DNA from: Schaedlerella arabinosiphila
GTDB lineage: Bacteria; Bacillota; Clostridia; Lachnospirales; Lachnospiraceae
DNA length: 64,000 nucleotides
Direction: 5' to 3'
NCBI RefSeq assembly: GCF_003885045.1
Contig: NZ_RHJS01000001.1
Span: 1-64,000, forward strand
Made by a program: the position numbers and the translations under genes. The notes beneath the pieces are model-generated. The model worked only from the letters and a program-made list of their open reading frames with translations, made no database searches and was not told the origin of the DNA. Position 1 is the stretch's first letter. The number at the start of each line of letters is the position of its first letter. Of the stretch, positions 36,062 through 45,259 are shown one piece after another.

Positions 36062-37690
36062 TTAATCAGTCCCTGCCTTGTGTGTCACATCAACATATTT
36101 TGCATCAATGATGTTGGATTTGTCCTCAATCCCTTTCGTATTGAACTCGTATGCAATCAGCTCCTTGGAATCCAATGGCAGAAATTCGATCGTGATCGCC
36201 GAATTTTTATTCACAAACCCGAAATCCTTTACTACGATATGTTCATTCTTCAGAGTCGTAAGGTGGTTCGTCAGTTCCTTGACCAGCGCGGCATTGCCCA
36301 TCCGCTGCAGCTTCATATGGGAACGGAAGTATTTCAGAGTCAGCGTGGTGGAAAAAGAGTTTTTGGAATACTCGCTGAGCCGTTCCTGCTGCAGGATCAT
36401 CATGATCCCTTTCGTCTGAGGGGAATTGATGCTGGTATAGGAATCCGTCAGGATACTGATATACTTTTTCTGCACATAGGTACGCACAAGCTGGTCGGAG
36501 GGGGTATACTGGAAATAATTTTCCTGGAAATTGATATACAGGTAATTCAGCAGCCCCAGGGTCGTAGTCTCGATCAGCTCGCCGGTCTCTTTACTTCTTA
36601 CACTGATCGTATAATCATAATTCTTTAATTTGGTCAGGCGCTTGCCCAGGTCGTCATAATGCTTATGCTTTGGTACGCTGATATGGTAGACCTTCCGGGT
36701 GAAATCTCTTAAATCTACGTAAATCTGCTGTCCGGCAAGGCTTTCCCCGTTGATCATGTTGAAAAGCTCGGTTACGATCTCACGGTCCATCATGTCCAGT
36801 TCCCGCTGCTTTAGATCAATCTGGAACTGCTTTAAGATCTTTGGGACAGACTTTTTGGTCGTCACAGCGGGCAGTTCTACATCCGGATTATACTTTACAG
36901 TGATCTCCCCCTCAATGTCCTCATTTTCATATTCATAACAGTTCAAAAATGTAAGTTCATTTTCTACCAGGTTCGCTTCCAGTTCCAGAGCCGTCTTGCG
37001 GTAGGAGAAAATGGGATGGTCGGCAAGATCCGTAGGGTATCTGACATTAAAGCCTTCTATGGAACTGCCGAATTCATTCTTTATAATAATGAGGGATTCA
37101 AAGGTCATGTCATTGACAAAACCGTTTGCAAGGGTCTTGACCGGTTTCTGCGCAAGAAAACAAAAATCTGTGATCGGCGCGGAAGTATCCGAACGCCAGG
37201 CGTCGATTTCTTCATATTTTTCCTGCATGATATCCTCAATCGTAAGATCTGACGTCTGGGACCGGTCCATGGCACGGATCAGCCGGGTGGATTCGGCATA
37301 ATTTCTCAGAAGCTGTGGATTTTTTGGCCGCATATTGTCCGGGGCGGTAACCTCTTCCTTTATGCTGTTGAACCAGTTCCGTTTATACACCCGCCGGTTC
37401 TCCCGGTAAGTCCGGATGGCCTGGTCGATATTTTCTTTGGATAAAGCGATATAAGTACAGACCGCGATGATATTTTCCAGAGTGACTGCAGGATCATCCA
37501 GAGAATGATCATTTTTTGACACGATGGAACGGGTACTCTTGATGTAGTTCTCGTAGATGTACTTTTCTGCGGCCCGGTCCTTGATATATTTTTCATAGGT
37601 CGTGACAAGATTGGACTGGACATTAGGGCAGATGAATACTGCCATTTTCTCATATTTTTCAAACTGGTTATTGTCTATAATATCCGCCAT
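36062..37690 (-). CDS. Putative replication initiator protein
   Basis: 542 aa with no motif I can assign firmly. The call rests on position: its 3' end abuts the iteron array. It also has winged-helix-like segments near the C-terminus (RLSEYSKNSFSTTLTLKYF, ALVKELTNHLTTLKNEHIVV), as in Rep proteins. The middle is rich in charged helices and contains TTKKSVPKILKQFQIDLKQRE. GGAGGTGA lies 6 bases before ATG 37690. Alternatively it could be another large DNA-binding maintenance protein. Confidence 0.55.
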   Translation of the reverse strand: MADIIDNNQFEKYEKMAVFICPNVQSNLVTTYEKYIKDRAAEKYIYENYIKSTRSIVSKNDHSLDDPAVTLENIIAVCTYIALSKENIDQAIRTYRENRRVYKRNWFNSIKEEVTAPDNMRPKNPQLLRNYAESTRLIRAMDRSQTSDLTIEDIMQEKYEEIDAWRSDTSAPITDFCFLAQKPVKTLANGFVNDMTFESLIIIKNEFGSSIEGFNVRYPTDLADHPIFSYRKTALELEANLVENELTFLNCYEYENEDIEGEITVKYNPDVELPAVTTKKSVPKILKQFQIDLKQRELDMMDREIVTELFNMINGESLAGQQIYVDLRDFTRKVYHISVPKHKHYDDLGKRLTKLKNYDYTISVRSKETGELIETTTLGLLNYLYINFQENYFQYTPSDQLVRTYVQKKYISILTDSYTSINSPQTKGIMMILQQERLSEYSKNSFSTTLTLKYFRSHMKLQRMGNAALVKELTNHLTTLKNEHIVVKDFGFVNKNSAITIEFLPLDSKELIAYEFNTKGIEDKSNIIDAKYVDVTHKAGTD

Positions 37691-37990
37691 GCCTGTTCAC
37701 CTCCGGTAAAAATCTTCTGTAAATCGTCTTTGAATTAAAGTATACAAAAAAATGCGTATAAAAACAATAAAAAAATTTCATCTGTTTGCACATCAAAAAA
37801 GTCCTTTTATACCTTTTTCCTTGATTTTTTCTTATTTCATAATATAATGAGAGCAGAAATGGTGCAGTAACTGCACGGTTCAGCATATGACCTTACGCAG
37901 GTCAGGAGCCCTTGCATTTTATATTCAAGGGCATCTCATTATGACGACATATTTTTTAGCTTTACATCATACTATAATCGGAGAAATAAA
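37691..37990. other. Divergent promoter region with a three-hairpin leader
   Basis: Rightward promoter TTGATT (37821-37826), 16 bp, TATAAT (37843-37848). The ~130-base leader holds GTGCAG-TAA-CTGCAC, TGACCT-TACGC-AGGTCA and GCCCTTG...CAAGGGC (about 37862-37934) with no T-run. This could be a regulatory leader for the membrane-protein gene or an antisense control RNA acting near the initiator gene. I recognise no known riboswitch in it. Confidence 0.5.
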
Positions 37991-39463
37991 ATGGATAACA
38001 GCTCTACAGAAAAGTTAATTGCCAGACGGCAGAAAATAATAATAAAGTGGGAGAGACTTGCCTGTATTCTCTGCTTCTTTTTCTTAATACAGGGAACGAC
38101 AATGCAGCTGCTCTATATGACAGTTGGAAAAGCATACCATATGGTATATATGGCCGAATGGATGGAGTACGCCGTAAACGGTATCTGTCTGCTCCTTCTT
38201 TGGGGAGGATTGTTTTCGCTGCTATATAATAGGAAGTCCGACCCAAAAATAAGACGTGGGATACTGCTTTTCTCGATCTGCCTGGCGGGGCTTTTTCTGG
38301 GAAATATCGTCCTCTGTATCCGCTGCATGGGTCCGGTTCGTGATATTATCAGTATTTCACCAAACCTCCGTACGGCTATGGTACTAAAGCAGGATCGGGA
38401 GACAGGAAAAGTGGTTGCCTATCGTCCGGGCATTCTCTGGTTTGTTCAGGAATCCGAGACATTTCCCTATACGGCAGATAAGAAAATAAAAATCCAATGG
38501 CTGGAAAAAGACGTGTGCGCAGTTACATATACCTCGCCGGAGGATGGAAATATCCACCAATATGTTATGACATATGGTGCCCGGGACAAGGGGGATATCA
38601 GTCCTCCGATGTACTCCAGGCTGGACGGTGTCTGGGGACCGAAGGATCAAAATACTGACGGATGGTATTTGCGTACCGATGAAGACGGGGTGCATTTAAA
38701 GAAGGACCGCCGGAACCTGATTTATAGGTATGATGACTGTGTACAGCTTGGCAGCCTGGTCATGATGCTGTACGAAAACGGGACGCCGCAGTGGACTGTT
38801 GTATTAAAAAAAGATTGTATCATAGATAAAGACACAAATTTGGTCACAAAGGGAACCATTTCTTTATGCCAGGTTTCGATGGAGGAAACCATGCCCCAGA
38901 ATCTCGCTGCGCCGGCTTTCGTATTCGAGGGTATTTCTACCATGTGGGAAAGAATGGATGAGAACGGGATACAGCTGAAAGAACAGATGCAGAAGATCAT
39001 ACAGGAGGATCCAAAGCTTGATGTGTTTGTGCCTGGCAGCATAAATACACCCTTAACGGATGGAACAGGATGTAAGATCGTCACAGACTCTACAGATATC
39101 TTTCAGATCGGCTTGCTTGCAAATCAGGCTGACCCCATGCAGAGGCAGTTCACGGGATATTCTGAGGTACAGATCACCTCTATGGAGCTATTGGCCGGTG
39201 ATATAAATGATTTCTGTCTAGAGATATCTTATATTTATCCGGAATCTGAACGGCTGTCAAATAATAATACTGATGAAACATCAGACAAAGGAGATCAGGA
39301 AGCTTCGAAGAATTATAAGAATCTGAGAACCTTTGAATACCGGATCATGAAAGGGGACGGCGTATATCTGGCAGCCGCCGCAGATCATCTGACGGACGGA
39401 ACGATGGGGCTGGAATATCCTGATACGAAGCAGCGTATTGAAGTGACAAATGGTGAAGAATAA
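37991..39463 (+). CDS. Membrane protein with large extracytoplasmic domain
   Basis: 490 aa. There are three transmembrane segments: about 26-46 (ACILCFFFLIQGTTMQLLYM), 61-80 and 92-112. They are followed by ~370 residues of mixed beta-rich sequence that should lie outside the cell. No family recognised. Its own promoter and structured leader stand upstream. It lies between the initiator and the Fic gene without an obvious partner. Confidence 0.65.
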   Translation: MDNSSTEKLIARRQKIIIKWERLACILCFFFLIQGTTMQLLYMTVGKAYHMVYMAEWMEYAVNGICLLLLWGGLFSLLYNRKSDPKIRRGILLFSICLAGLFLGNIVLCIRCMGPVRDIISISPNLRTAMVLKQDRETGKVVAYRPGILWFVQESETFPYTADKKIKIQWLEKDVCAVTYTSPEDGNIHQYVMTYGARDKGDISPPMYSRLDGVWGPKDQNTDGWYLRTDEDGVHLKKDRRNLIYRYDDCVQLGSLVMMLYENGTPQWTVVLKKDCIIDKDTNLVTKGTISLCQVSMEETMPQNLAAPAFVFEGISTMWERMDENGIQLKEQMQKIIQEDPKLDVFVPGSINTPLTDGTGCKIVTDSTDIFQIGLLANQADPMQRQFTGYSEVQITSMELLAGDINDFCLEISYIYPESERLSNNNTDETSDKGDQEASKNYKNLRTFEYRIMKGDGVYLAAAADHLTDGTMGLEYPDTKQRIEVTNGEE

Positions 39464-39485
39464 TTTACTTTTCTACAAAGAAAAC

Positions 39486-39513
39486 TTTACTTTTTCGTTT
39501 TTGGGGGTATAAT
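39486..39513 (+). promoter_or_regulatory. Promoter of the HTH-Fic gene
   Basis: TTTACT (39486-39491) and TATAAT (39508-39513), 16-bp spacing, 25 bp before the ATG with its AAGGAGG site. Confidence 0.6.
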
Positions 39514-39537
39514 AAGTAAAGGAGGAAGGTAAATACT

Positions 39538-40443
39538 ATGATTTCATATTCTGGTCTGCTGCAAAAACTGAATGAAAAAGGTCTGACGAAAACTGCACTG
39601 GCTAAGGAGCTTGGCATTTCCTCCCGCACCATGGCAAAAATTGGACGGAGAGAGAAAATCGCCGATTATGTTCTTGAAAAAATGGCTGTTTTTTTCAGTT
39701 GTTCTGCAGATGAACTATGGCAGACCATTTCGGATAACCGTTTGCTTCAAACGCTCAGAGATGAGAAAAACATCCGTATGCCCGGAGGTCTGTACCATGA
39801 ACTTCAAGTACGGATGACCTATAACTCCAACCACATAGAGGGCAGCAAACTCAGTGAAGATCAGACTAGGCTGATTTTTGAGACAAACACAATAAATATC
39901 GGAGAAGGTATTCCTGTTGATGACATTATCGAAACTGTCAATCATTTTCGGGCCATTGACTTTTGTATTGATATGGCGGAAGAATCGCTTACCGAGGATA
40001 TAATCAAAGAACTGCACCGCATTTTGAAGCAAAGTACAAAGGATTCCACGCTCGCATGGTTTGCCGTTGGGGATTACAAGAAAAGAGCCAATATGGTCGG
40101 CGGCCGTGAAACTGCAAAGCCGAAAGAGGTTGCTCCACGCATGAAAGTTCTGCTATCCGAATATGAAGCCAAAACTGCTGTCACGATTAACGACATCATT
40201 TGCTTTCATTACGTATTTGAACGCATCCATCCATTCCAGGATGGCAACGGCAGAGTCGGCAGACTGATCGCTTTAAAAGAGTGCCTTCGTTTCGGGCTTA
40301 TTCCGTTTATCATTGAGGATGCAAAAAAAATGTATTATTATCGGGGGCTCTCTGAATGGGAAAGGGAGAAAGGCTATCTGACAGACACTTGTCTGGACGG
40401 ACAAGATACTTTTAGAAAACTGATGTCTATGTTTGATATTTAG
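39538..40443 (+). CDS. XRE-type HTH fused to Fic domain protein
   Basis: 301 aa. Residues 1-60 form a helix-turn-helix (LTKTALAKELGISSRTMAKI). The Fic domain follows with the full active-site motif HPFQDGNGRVGR (H at 231). The inhibitory helix motif (S/T)xxxE(G/N) is present as NSNHIEGS near residues 97-103, so activity is self-restrained. Fic enzymes transfer AMP or related groups to target proteins and often act as toxins on mobile elements. No separate antitoxin gene is seen; the HTH may autoregulate. Confidence 0.9.
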   Translation: MISYSGLLQKLNEKGLTKTALAKELGISSRTMAKIGRREKIADYVLEKMAVFFSCSADELWQTISDNRLLQTLRDEKNIRMPGGLYHELQVRMTYNSNHIEGSKLSEDQTRLIFETNTINIGEGIPVDDIIETVNHFRAIDFCIDMAEESLTEDIIKELHRILKQSTKDSTLAWFAVGDYKKRANMVGGRETAKPKEVAPRMKVLLSEYEAKTAVTINDIICFHYVFERIHPFQDGNGRVGRLIALKECLRFGLIPFIIEDAKKMYYYRGLSEWEREKGYLTDTCLDGQDTFRKLMSMFDI

Positions 40444-40661
40444 TCATGAAACTCTCTTTGGAGAATTCCTTAATGTTAAGATTTTCTCTCTATCCGGTTT
40501 AACCTGTCCCTGGCAAAAGAAACAAAATATGACCTCATGAAAAAATTGCGGTTTTCCTGAAAGAATGCTAAACTAAATACAACTTGATTTGTTTTATGTT
40601 TCCGGATCATTGGATCTGAAATAGTAAGGAAATTCCTGGTAACAGGTTTCGAGCGATAAGA

Positions 40662-40685
40662 AAGCACCCAACGGGTGCTTTTTTT
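40662..40685 (+). terminator. Intrinsic terminator, landing site of the group II intron
   Basis: AAGCACCC-AAC-GGGTGCTT is followed by seven Ts. The intron's first base is 11 bases after the T-run ends, matching the known habit of class C group II introns to insert just past terminators. 40444-40661 holds no gene. Confidence 0.8.
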
Positions 40686-40695
40686 GTTCTATAGG

Positions 40696-42594
40696 GTGCG
40701 CCCAGCTAAGGGCTTGGAATTCGGTGGGTGAAAGTCCTACGGTGTAAGGTACAAGCTATACCGCACCAAGCGAGTCTTGGGTGGACAGCAGAGATGCTGT
40801 CTGCTAAGCGTAGACAGCGAGATTGCAGGGCATAACTGCACATAGCTTCGATATGAAAATGAAAGTGGGAAGGCAGAGGTGCTCCTATACACTGAAAGCA
40901 ACATAACTGTAGTCACTAAGAGCGAGAATACAGTTGCTTCCCCGGAGTTTTGAGGTTGGTCATGCAATCAAGGATTTCAAGTCAACTGGAGGAGGTCTGT
41001 CTGGTTCCAGATGAGTTGCGTACATCAGGTATGCGGAACAACTGTCGAAGGGAGAACCGCAAATGGCCAGCAGAAGTCGGATGGCCGAATAGTACACGGT
41101 AAAACATACAGTGGAAGTCGAGAAATGCCTGTCCTCGCAGGCTAGCCATGCAAAGTCATATCAAAGAGGAAACATAGACTGTACGCAGAGACAGGAGGAG
41201 CTATGGAAACGAAATTGGCGAGAATATCACAACTATCAGGCGAACATCCAGACATGGTATTTACGTCCATAGGGCATTTGATAAATAAGGAATTATTAAA
41301 AGAGTGCCACAAGGAAATGGACGGAAAGAAAGCAGTAGGAACCGATGGGATAACCAAAGAGGAATACGGGGCAAGGCTGGAGGAAAATCTGGAAGAATTA
41401 GAGGAAAAGCTTAAGAAGAAAGCATACAAGCCCAAGCCAGCAAAAAGAGTGGAGATACCGAAAGAAAACGGAAAGACACGGCCGCTCAGTATCTATTGCT
41501 ATGAAGACAAACTGGTGCAGGAAGCATTGAGACGAGTACTGGAAGCAGTGTTCGAACCGCATTTCTATGATGAAATGATGGGATTCCGACCAGGGAGAAG
41601 CTGTCATAAGGCATTAAGAAAGCTGAACGGAATGCTGGAAAAAGAAAAGACAAACTGGGTATTGGATGCGGATGTAAAAGGATTTTTCGACCACTTGGAC
41701 CATGAATGGATAATAAAGTTCATAGAATCAAGAATTAAAGACCCAAATATCATCAGGCTGGTACGCCGGATGTTAAAAGCCGGAATTATGGAAGATTACA
41801 GATATGAAGAGACAGAGGAAGGAGCCGGCCAGGGTTCGGTCTGCTCACCAGTAATCGCAAACATATATATGCACTATGTACTGGTGTGGTGGTTCAAGGA
41901 GAAAATGCAGCCGATCATGAAAGGGTACGCAGGGCTGGTGGTATATGCGGATGATTTTGTAGTCTGCTTTCAATACAAAACAGACGCAGAGATGTTCTAT
42001 GAATATTTAAAGCGCAGAATGATGCACTTTGGACTGGAAATGGAGGAGAAAAAGACGAGGCTGATAGAATTCGGCCGATTTGCAGAAAGGAACCGGAAAG
42101 AACGTGGAGACGGGAAACCGGAGACCTTTACATTCCTCGGATTCACGCATTACTGTTCGCATGGAAGAACGGGAAAGTTCAGAGTGAAGAGGAAGACCAG
42201 TAAGAAAAAGCTAGCAAAGAAAAGCAAGGAAATAAATGCTACGATAAGAGATATGAGATTCCTACGCATAAACCAGATAGTAAAGAAGCTGAATGAAATC
42301 TTAACTGGTTACTATCATTACTACGGAATTACTGACAATTCAAGAAGCCTGAACTCATTTTATAATGTAGTATGGTTCAGGTTATTCTACTGGCTGAATA
42401 GAAGAAGCCAGAGAAGAAGCTATACAAAGGAAGGATATAAGGAATTGATGAGACAATTCCCACTCGTCCGACCACGTATCTATGTCAGTATATACGGATA
42501 GTTGTAGATGTATTAGCTTTGCAGGGAGCCGGATGCGGGAAAGCTGCACGTCCGGTTCTGAGAGGGGTAAGCCCCGCAAGGGACTTACCTACTT
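40696..42594 (+). mobile_element. Group II intron (probably class C)
   Basis: The 5' end is GTGCGCCCAGC at 40696. Domain V is clear at 42526-42558, running from GAGCCGGATGCGG through a GAAA loop to CCGGTTC. Domain VI is a GGTAAG...CTTACC hairpin up to about 42590. The 3' end is uncertain by a few bases. A ~500-base structured RNA region precedes the reverse transcriptase gene (41203-42501). The encoded protein lacks an endonuclease domain and the insertion follows a terminator, both as expected for class C. Confidence 0.88.
41203..42501 (+). CDS. Group II intron reverse transcriptase/maturase (ltrA-type)
   Basis: 432 aa. RT domains are in order: RPLSIYCYEDKLVQEALR, GFRPGRSCHKAL, DADVKGFFD, GAGQGSVCSPVIANIY and the catalytic YADDFVV. 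The maturase (X) domain follows with GFTHYCSHGR and INQIVKKLNEILTGYYHYYG. There is no HNH endonuclease. It appears intact; AGGAGGA lies before ATG 41203. It splices the intron RNA and copies it into DNA. Confidence 0.95.
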   Translation: METKLARISQLSGEHPDMVFTSIGHLINKELLKECHKEMDGKKAVGTDGITKEEYGARLEENLEELEEKLKKKAYKPKPAKRVEIPKENGKTRPLSIYCYEDKLVQEALRRVLEAVFEPHFYDEMMGFRPGRSCHKALRKLNGMLEKEKTNWVLDADVKGFFDHLDHEWIIKFIESRIKDPNIIRLVRRMLKAGIMEDYRYEETEEGAGQGSVCSPVIANIYMHYVLVWWFKEKMQPIMKGYAGLVVYADDFVVCFQYKTDAEMFYEYLKRRMMHFGLEMEEKKTRLIEFGRFAERNRKERGDGKPETFTFLGFTHYCSHGRTGKFRVKRKTSKKKLAKKSKEINATIRDMRFLRINQIVKKLNEILTGYYHYYGITDNSRSLNSFYNVVWFRLFYWLNRRSQRRSYTKEGYKELMRQFPLVRPRIYVSIYG

Positions 42595-42598
42595 ACCA

Positions 42599-44104
42599 AT
42601 GCTGATGATAAATTATATTGTGATCTACTGCCAAAAATATACTGTGTCGGCTATTTCAGAGGAGATTGCGGCGGACATCCGGCAGAAGGTTCACGATAAA
42701 CTGACAACGGTTCAGACAGAATTTTTCAGTCATATGGAATTGAGCGACATTCTGTTAAAAATGGATAAAGACGCAGAAGCAATAAAGCGATGCGGTATCA
42801 CCAGTATCATAACATTGGTTTCCAATATCGCTGTTTTAATTGTAGTTCCGCCCTATATGATATCCATACATAAGGGGATCGCGGTTACCAATATCTTGCT
42901 GCTCATATCGGTTCCTTTTGTGAGTAAATGGCTGGGGACGTATATCCAGCAGACGAGTGAAGAGGTTCTGCAGGGATATAATGATATGACAAATGCATTG
43001 ACAAACAGCTACAACAACTGGTTTATCATCCGGATCTTTCAGTGCGGCAGATATGCGCATGATAAATACAGCCAGAGAAACCAGCACTACAGGAAAAGGG
43101 TAAACAGGCAGAATCTCTTGTACATAGCAAACACTGTGCTGGTCCTGGTGATACAATTTATCGGCGCGGCAGTGATCTGGATAGCTGGAGCAGGGGAGAT
43201 TTTTGCGGGGAATATGACTGTTGGAACCATATTGGCATTGATGAATTATCAGAATATCATTATGAACCCTATCCTTGGGATTGCCGATTTTGCAAATGAG
43301 TACCATACCGCCATGGCATCACTGAAGGATATCCATATGCTGCTTTCCTGCCAGGATATAAAAAGAAAAGGAAAGACCGGAATCCGGAAGGTCCGGGAGC
43401 TTACGTTGGACAATGTTGGATTTTGTTATCCGGGATCGGAGTATATGGTTTTTAAAAATCTGAATCTTACATTTCAGACTGGAAAGATTTATGCGGTTCT
43501 TGGGAAGAGCGGGCAGGGTAAAAGCACTTTATTCAAGCTGCTGACAGGGATCAATAAACCGACAGAAGGGGAAATTTTTATCGGCGGAGAGAAAATGTCA
43601 GAAACCGATCTGTATAGTTATTGGAAACGGGTTGGATTCGTGATGCAAAGATCCACATTTTTTAAAGATTCTGTGAAGAAAAATCTGACTTTACATACCC
43701 TATTGGACGAAGTTCGCCCGCCCCGTAGGGGCATGCATTATGGGATGCCCTTTGGGCGCAAGGATCAGGCAGTGAGTCAAATGGATGAGCTTTCCAGATG
43801 CTTGGATTTATATGAGGAAATCCACAGCCTTCCGAATGTATGGGATACGGAAATAAAATCTGATCCGTGCAACTTTTCGGAAGGCCAGATGCGGCGTCTG
43901 GATATTATGAGAAATGTATTAAAAGGCCCGGATGTACTTATTTTTGATGAGGCAACGGCGAATATTGACAGAAAACGCAGAAGAGATTTTTATGCGCTGC
44001 TCCGTTCCTTGTCTGAGCATAAGATCATCATTTATTCAACACATAATGAAGAAGAACTGGCCAAAGCAGATGAAGTAATCAATATGGCTGAATTGTGTCA
44101 ATAA
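42599..44104 (+). pseudogene. ABC exporter (TMD-NBD fusion), 5'-truncated at the intron
   Basis: 501 codons remain after the intron. The membrane domain begins mid-helix (YIVIYCQKYTVSAISEEIAA), so roughly the first 60-70 residues (TM1 and part of TM2) are missing, and nothing upstream of the intron supplies them. The ATPase part is complete: Walker A GKSGQGKST, Q-loop VMQRS, signature FSEGQ, Walker B VLIFDEATA and the H-loop in YSTHNEE. A 63-bp hairpin repeat inserts about 20 residues between Q-loop and signature. Translation could start at ATG 42599, but without a visible site. Likely non-functional exporter of a peptide cluster. Confidence 0.75.
43695..43757 (+). repeat. Second copy of the hairpin-rich 63-bp coding repeat
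   Basis: Of the first 62 bases, 58 match 268-329. Changes fall mainly in stems and loops (GTCC to GTTC, loop GCA to GTA). It encodes DEVRPPRRGMHYGMPFG in the helical subdomain of the ABC ATPase, a variable surface, which may explain tolerance. Confidence 0.78.
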
Positions 44105-44183
44105 GTTAGAGCAGAATGACTTGTGCGGGACAGGCAGTTCAGGAGTTCAGCTTCTAGTCGGATTGAGCAATAGGGAGGTGAAT

Positions 44184-45185
44184 ATGATTAGAATAGGAGT
44201 ACTGGATACGGACGGAGCATTTACTGACAGCTATTTTGCAGGAAAAAAATGGAACAGGCATGGGCAAAGGATTGAGGAAGGGAATAGGAAAAAAGCCGGA
44301 TTTTCACATGCGGAGTACGTCTGCTCCCATATATACAAAGAAAATCCAGATGCAGAGATCCTTTTACTTCCAATCCTCGGGCCGAATATGAAGTGTACGG
44401 TCATGGAATTGATCCGGGGGATTGAAATGCTGATAGATCTAAAGGTAGACATCATTCATATCAGCGCCGGCAACGAACATACTTATCATCAGGAACTGGA
44501 ACATGTCTGCAGAAAAGCATATGATGAAGGAATCCTTATGATTGCGGCCCATTCGAACCGTGATGTGAAAGCGACCTATCCTGCGTCATTCCCGTTCGTG
44601 CTGGGCGTCAGATCTGTTGATGAAAAAGAACCGGGAAGAATAATCCAGATTGATATGAAAAAAAGAGACATCATTTTTTCATCCGGTTATTTTTCCATTT
44701 ATCATCTGGGAATCCCGAAGCTGCACCATGGGAACAGCTTTGCTTGCGCGATGGTGACAGGGCTTCTCAGCCGTGGTGAAGCAGGGGATTACGGACTGGT
44801 AAATGCGTTTCAGAAAAGCTCGCTTAATCGATACTACCCATATCAGGAGTTAAAAACAAAGAAGTGTTATTTTCTGTCAAACCGCCCGGAGGAATTTTTA
44901 CAGCAGAAGTTTGCGGCACAGATTACAAATGCGGCTGTCTATGAGAAGTTCCGGCCGGAAATCCTGGAAAAGTGGAATGGTGGGAATGAGATAGAAGGAT
45001 ATGATACGGTTTTCATAGATCATGACTGCTATTCAGATATTTTTCCATATAAGAATATGCTCCTCAATTGTATGAAAAATAATCTGCGGAAAGAATGGGT
45101 ATTCAGATATCCTTTGTTTAATCTATCTGAGAGAATGAGCTTTTTTAGAAATCATAGAATGGTAATCTCTCAATTTTTTCTTTAA
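44184..45185 (+). CDS. Cytoplasmic subtilase-like serine protease (S8) of a peptide cluster
   Basis: 333 aa, no signal peptide. The triad is inferred as D8 (GVLDTDG), H42 (SHAEYV, where HGTHV is usual) and S185 (GNSFACAM, as in GTSMAAP), with oxyanion N125 (AAHSN). The last ~130 residues are outside the S8 fold and unrecognised. GGGAGGTGA precedes ATG 44184. Between an ABC exporter and a radical SAM enzyme it probably cleaves a leader from a modified peptide. The altered His motif makes activity plausible but not sure. Confidence 0.8.
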   Translation: MIRIGVLDTDGAFTDSYFAGKKWNRHGQRIEEGNRKKAGFSHAEYVCSHIYKENPDAEILLLPILGPNMKCTVMELIRGIEMLIDLKVDIIHISAGNEHTYHQELEHVCRKAYDEGILMIAAHSNRDVKATYPASFPFVLGVRSVDEKEPGRIIQIDMKKRDIIFSSGYFSIYHLGIPKLHHGNSFACAMVTGLLSRGEAGDYGLVNAFQKSSLNRYYPYQELKTKKCYFLSNRPEEFLQQKFAAQITNAAVYEKFRPEILEKWNGGNEIEGYDTVFIDHDCYSDIFPYKNMLLNCMKNNLRKEWVFRYPLFNLSERMSFFRNHRMVISQFFL

Positions 45186-45259
45186 GAAACCCTATTTTTG
45201 CTCTTTCTGTCAAAAAGCAAACCAAGCAGAATAAAAAGATTATTGAGGAGGAAAACAAC

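Noticed and set aside
37862..37934. Known riboswitch (such as cyclic di-GMP) in the leader at 37.9 kb
   Set aside because: The conserved cores of the classes I know are absent.
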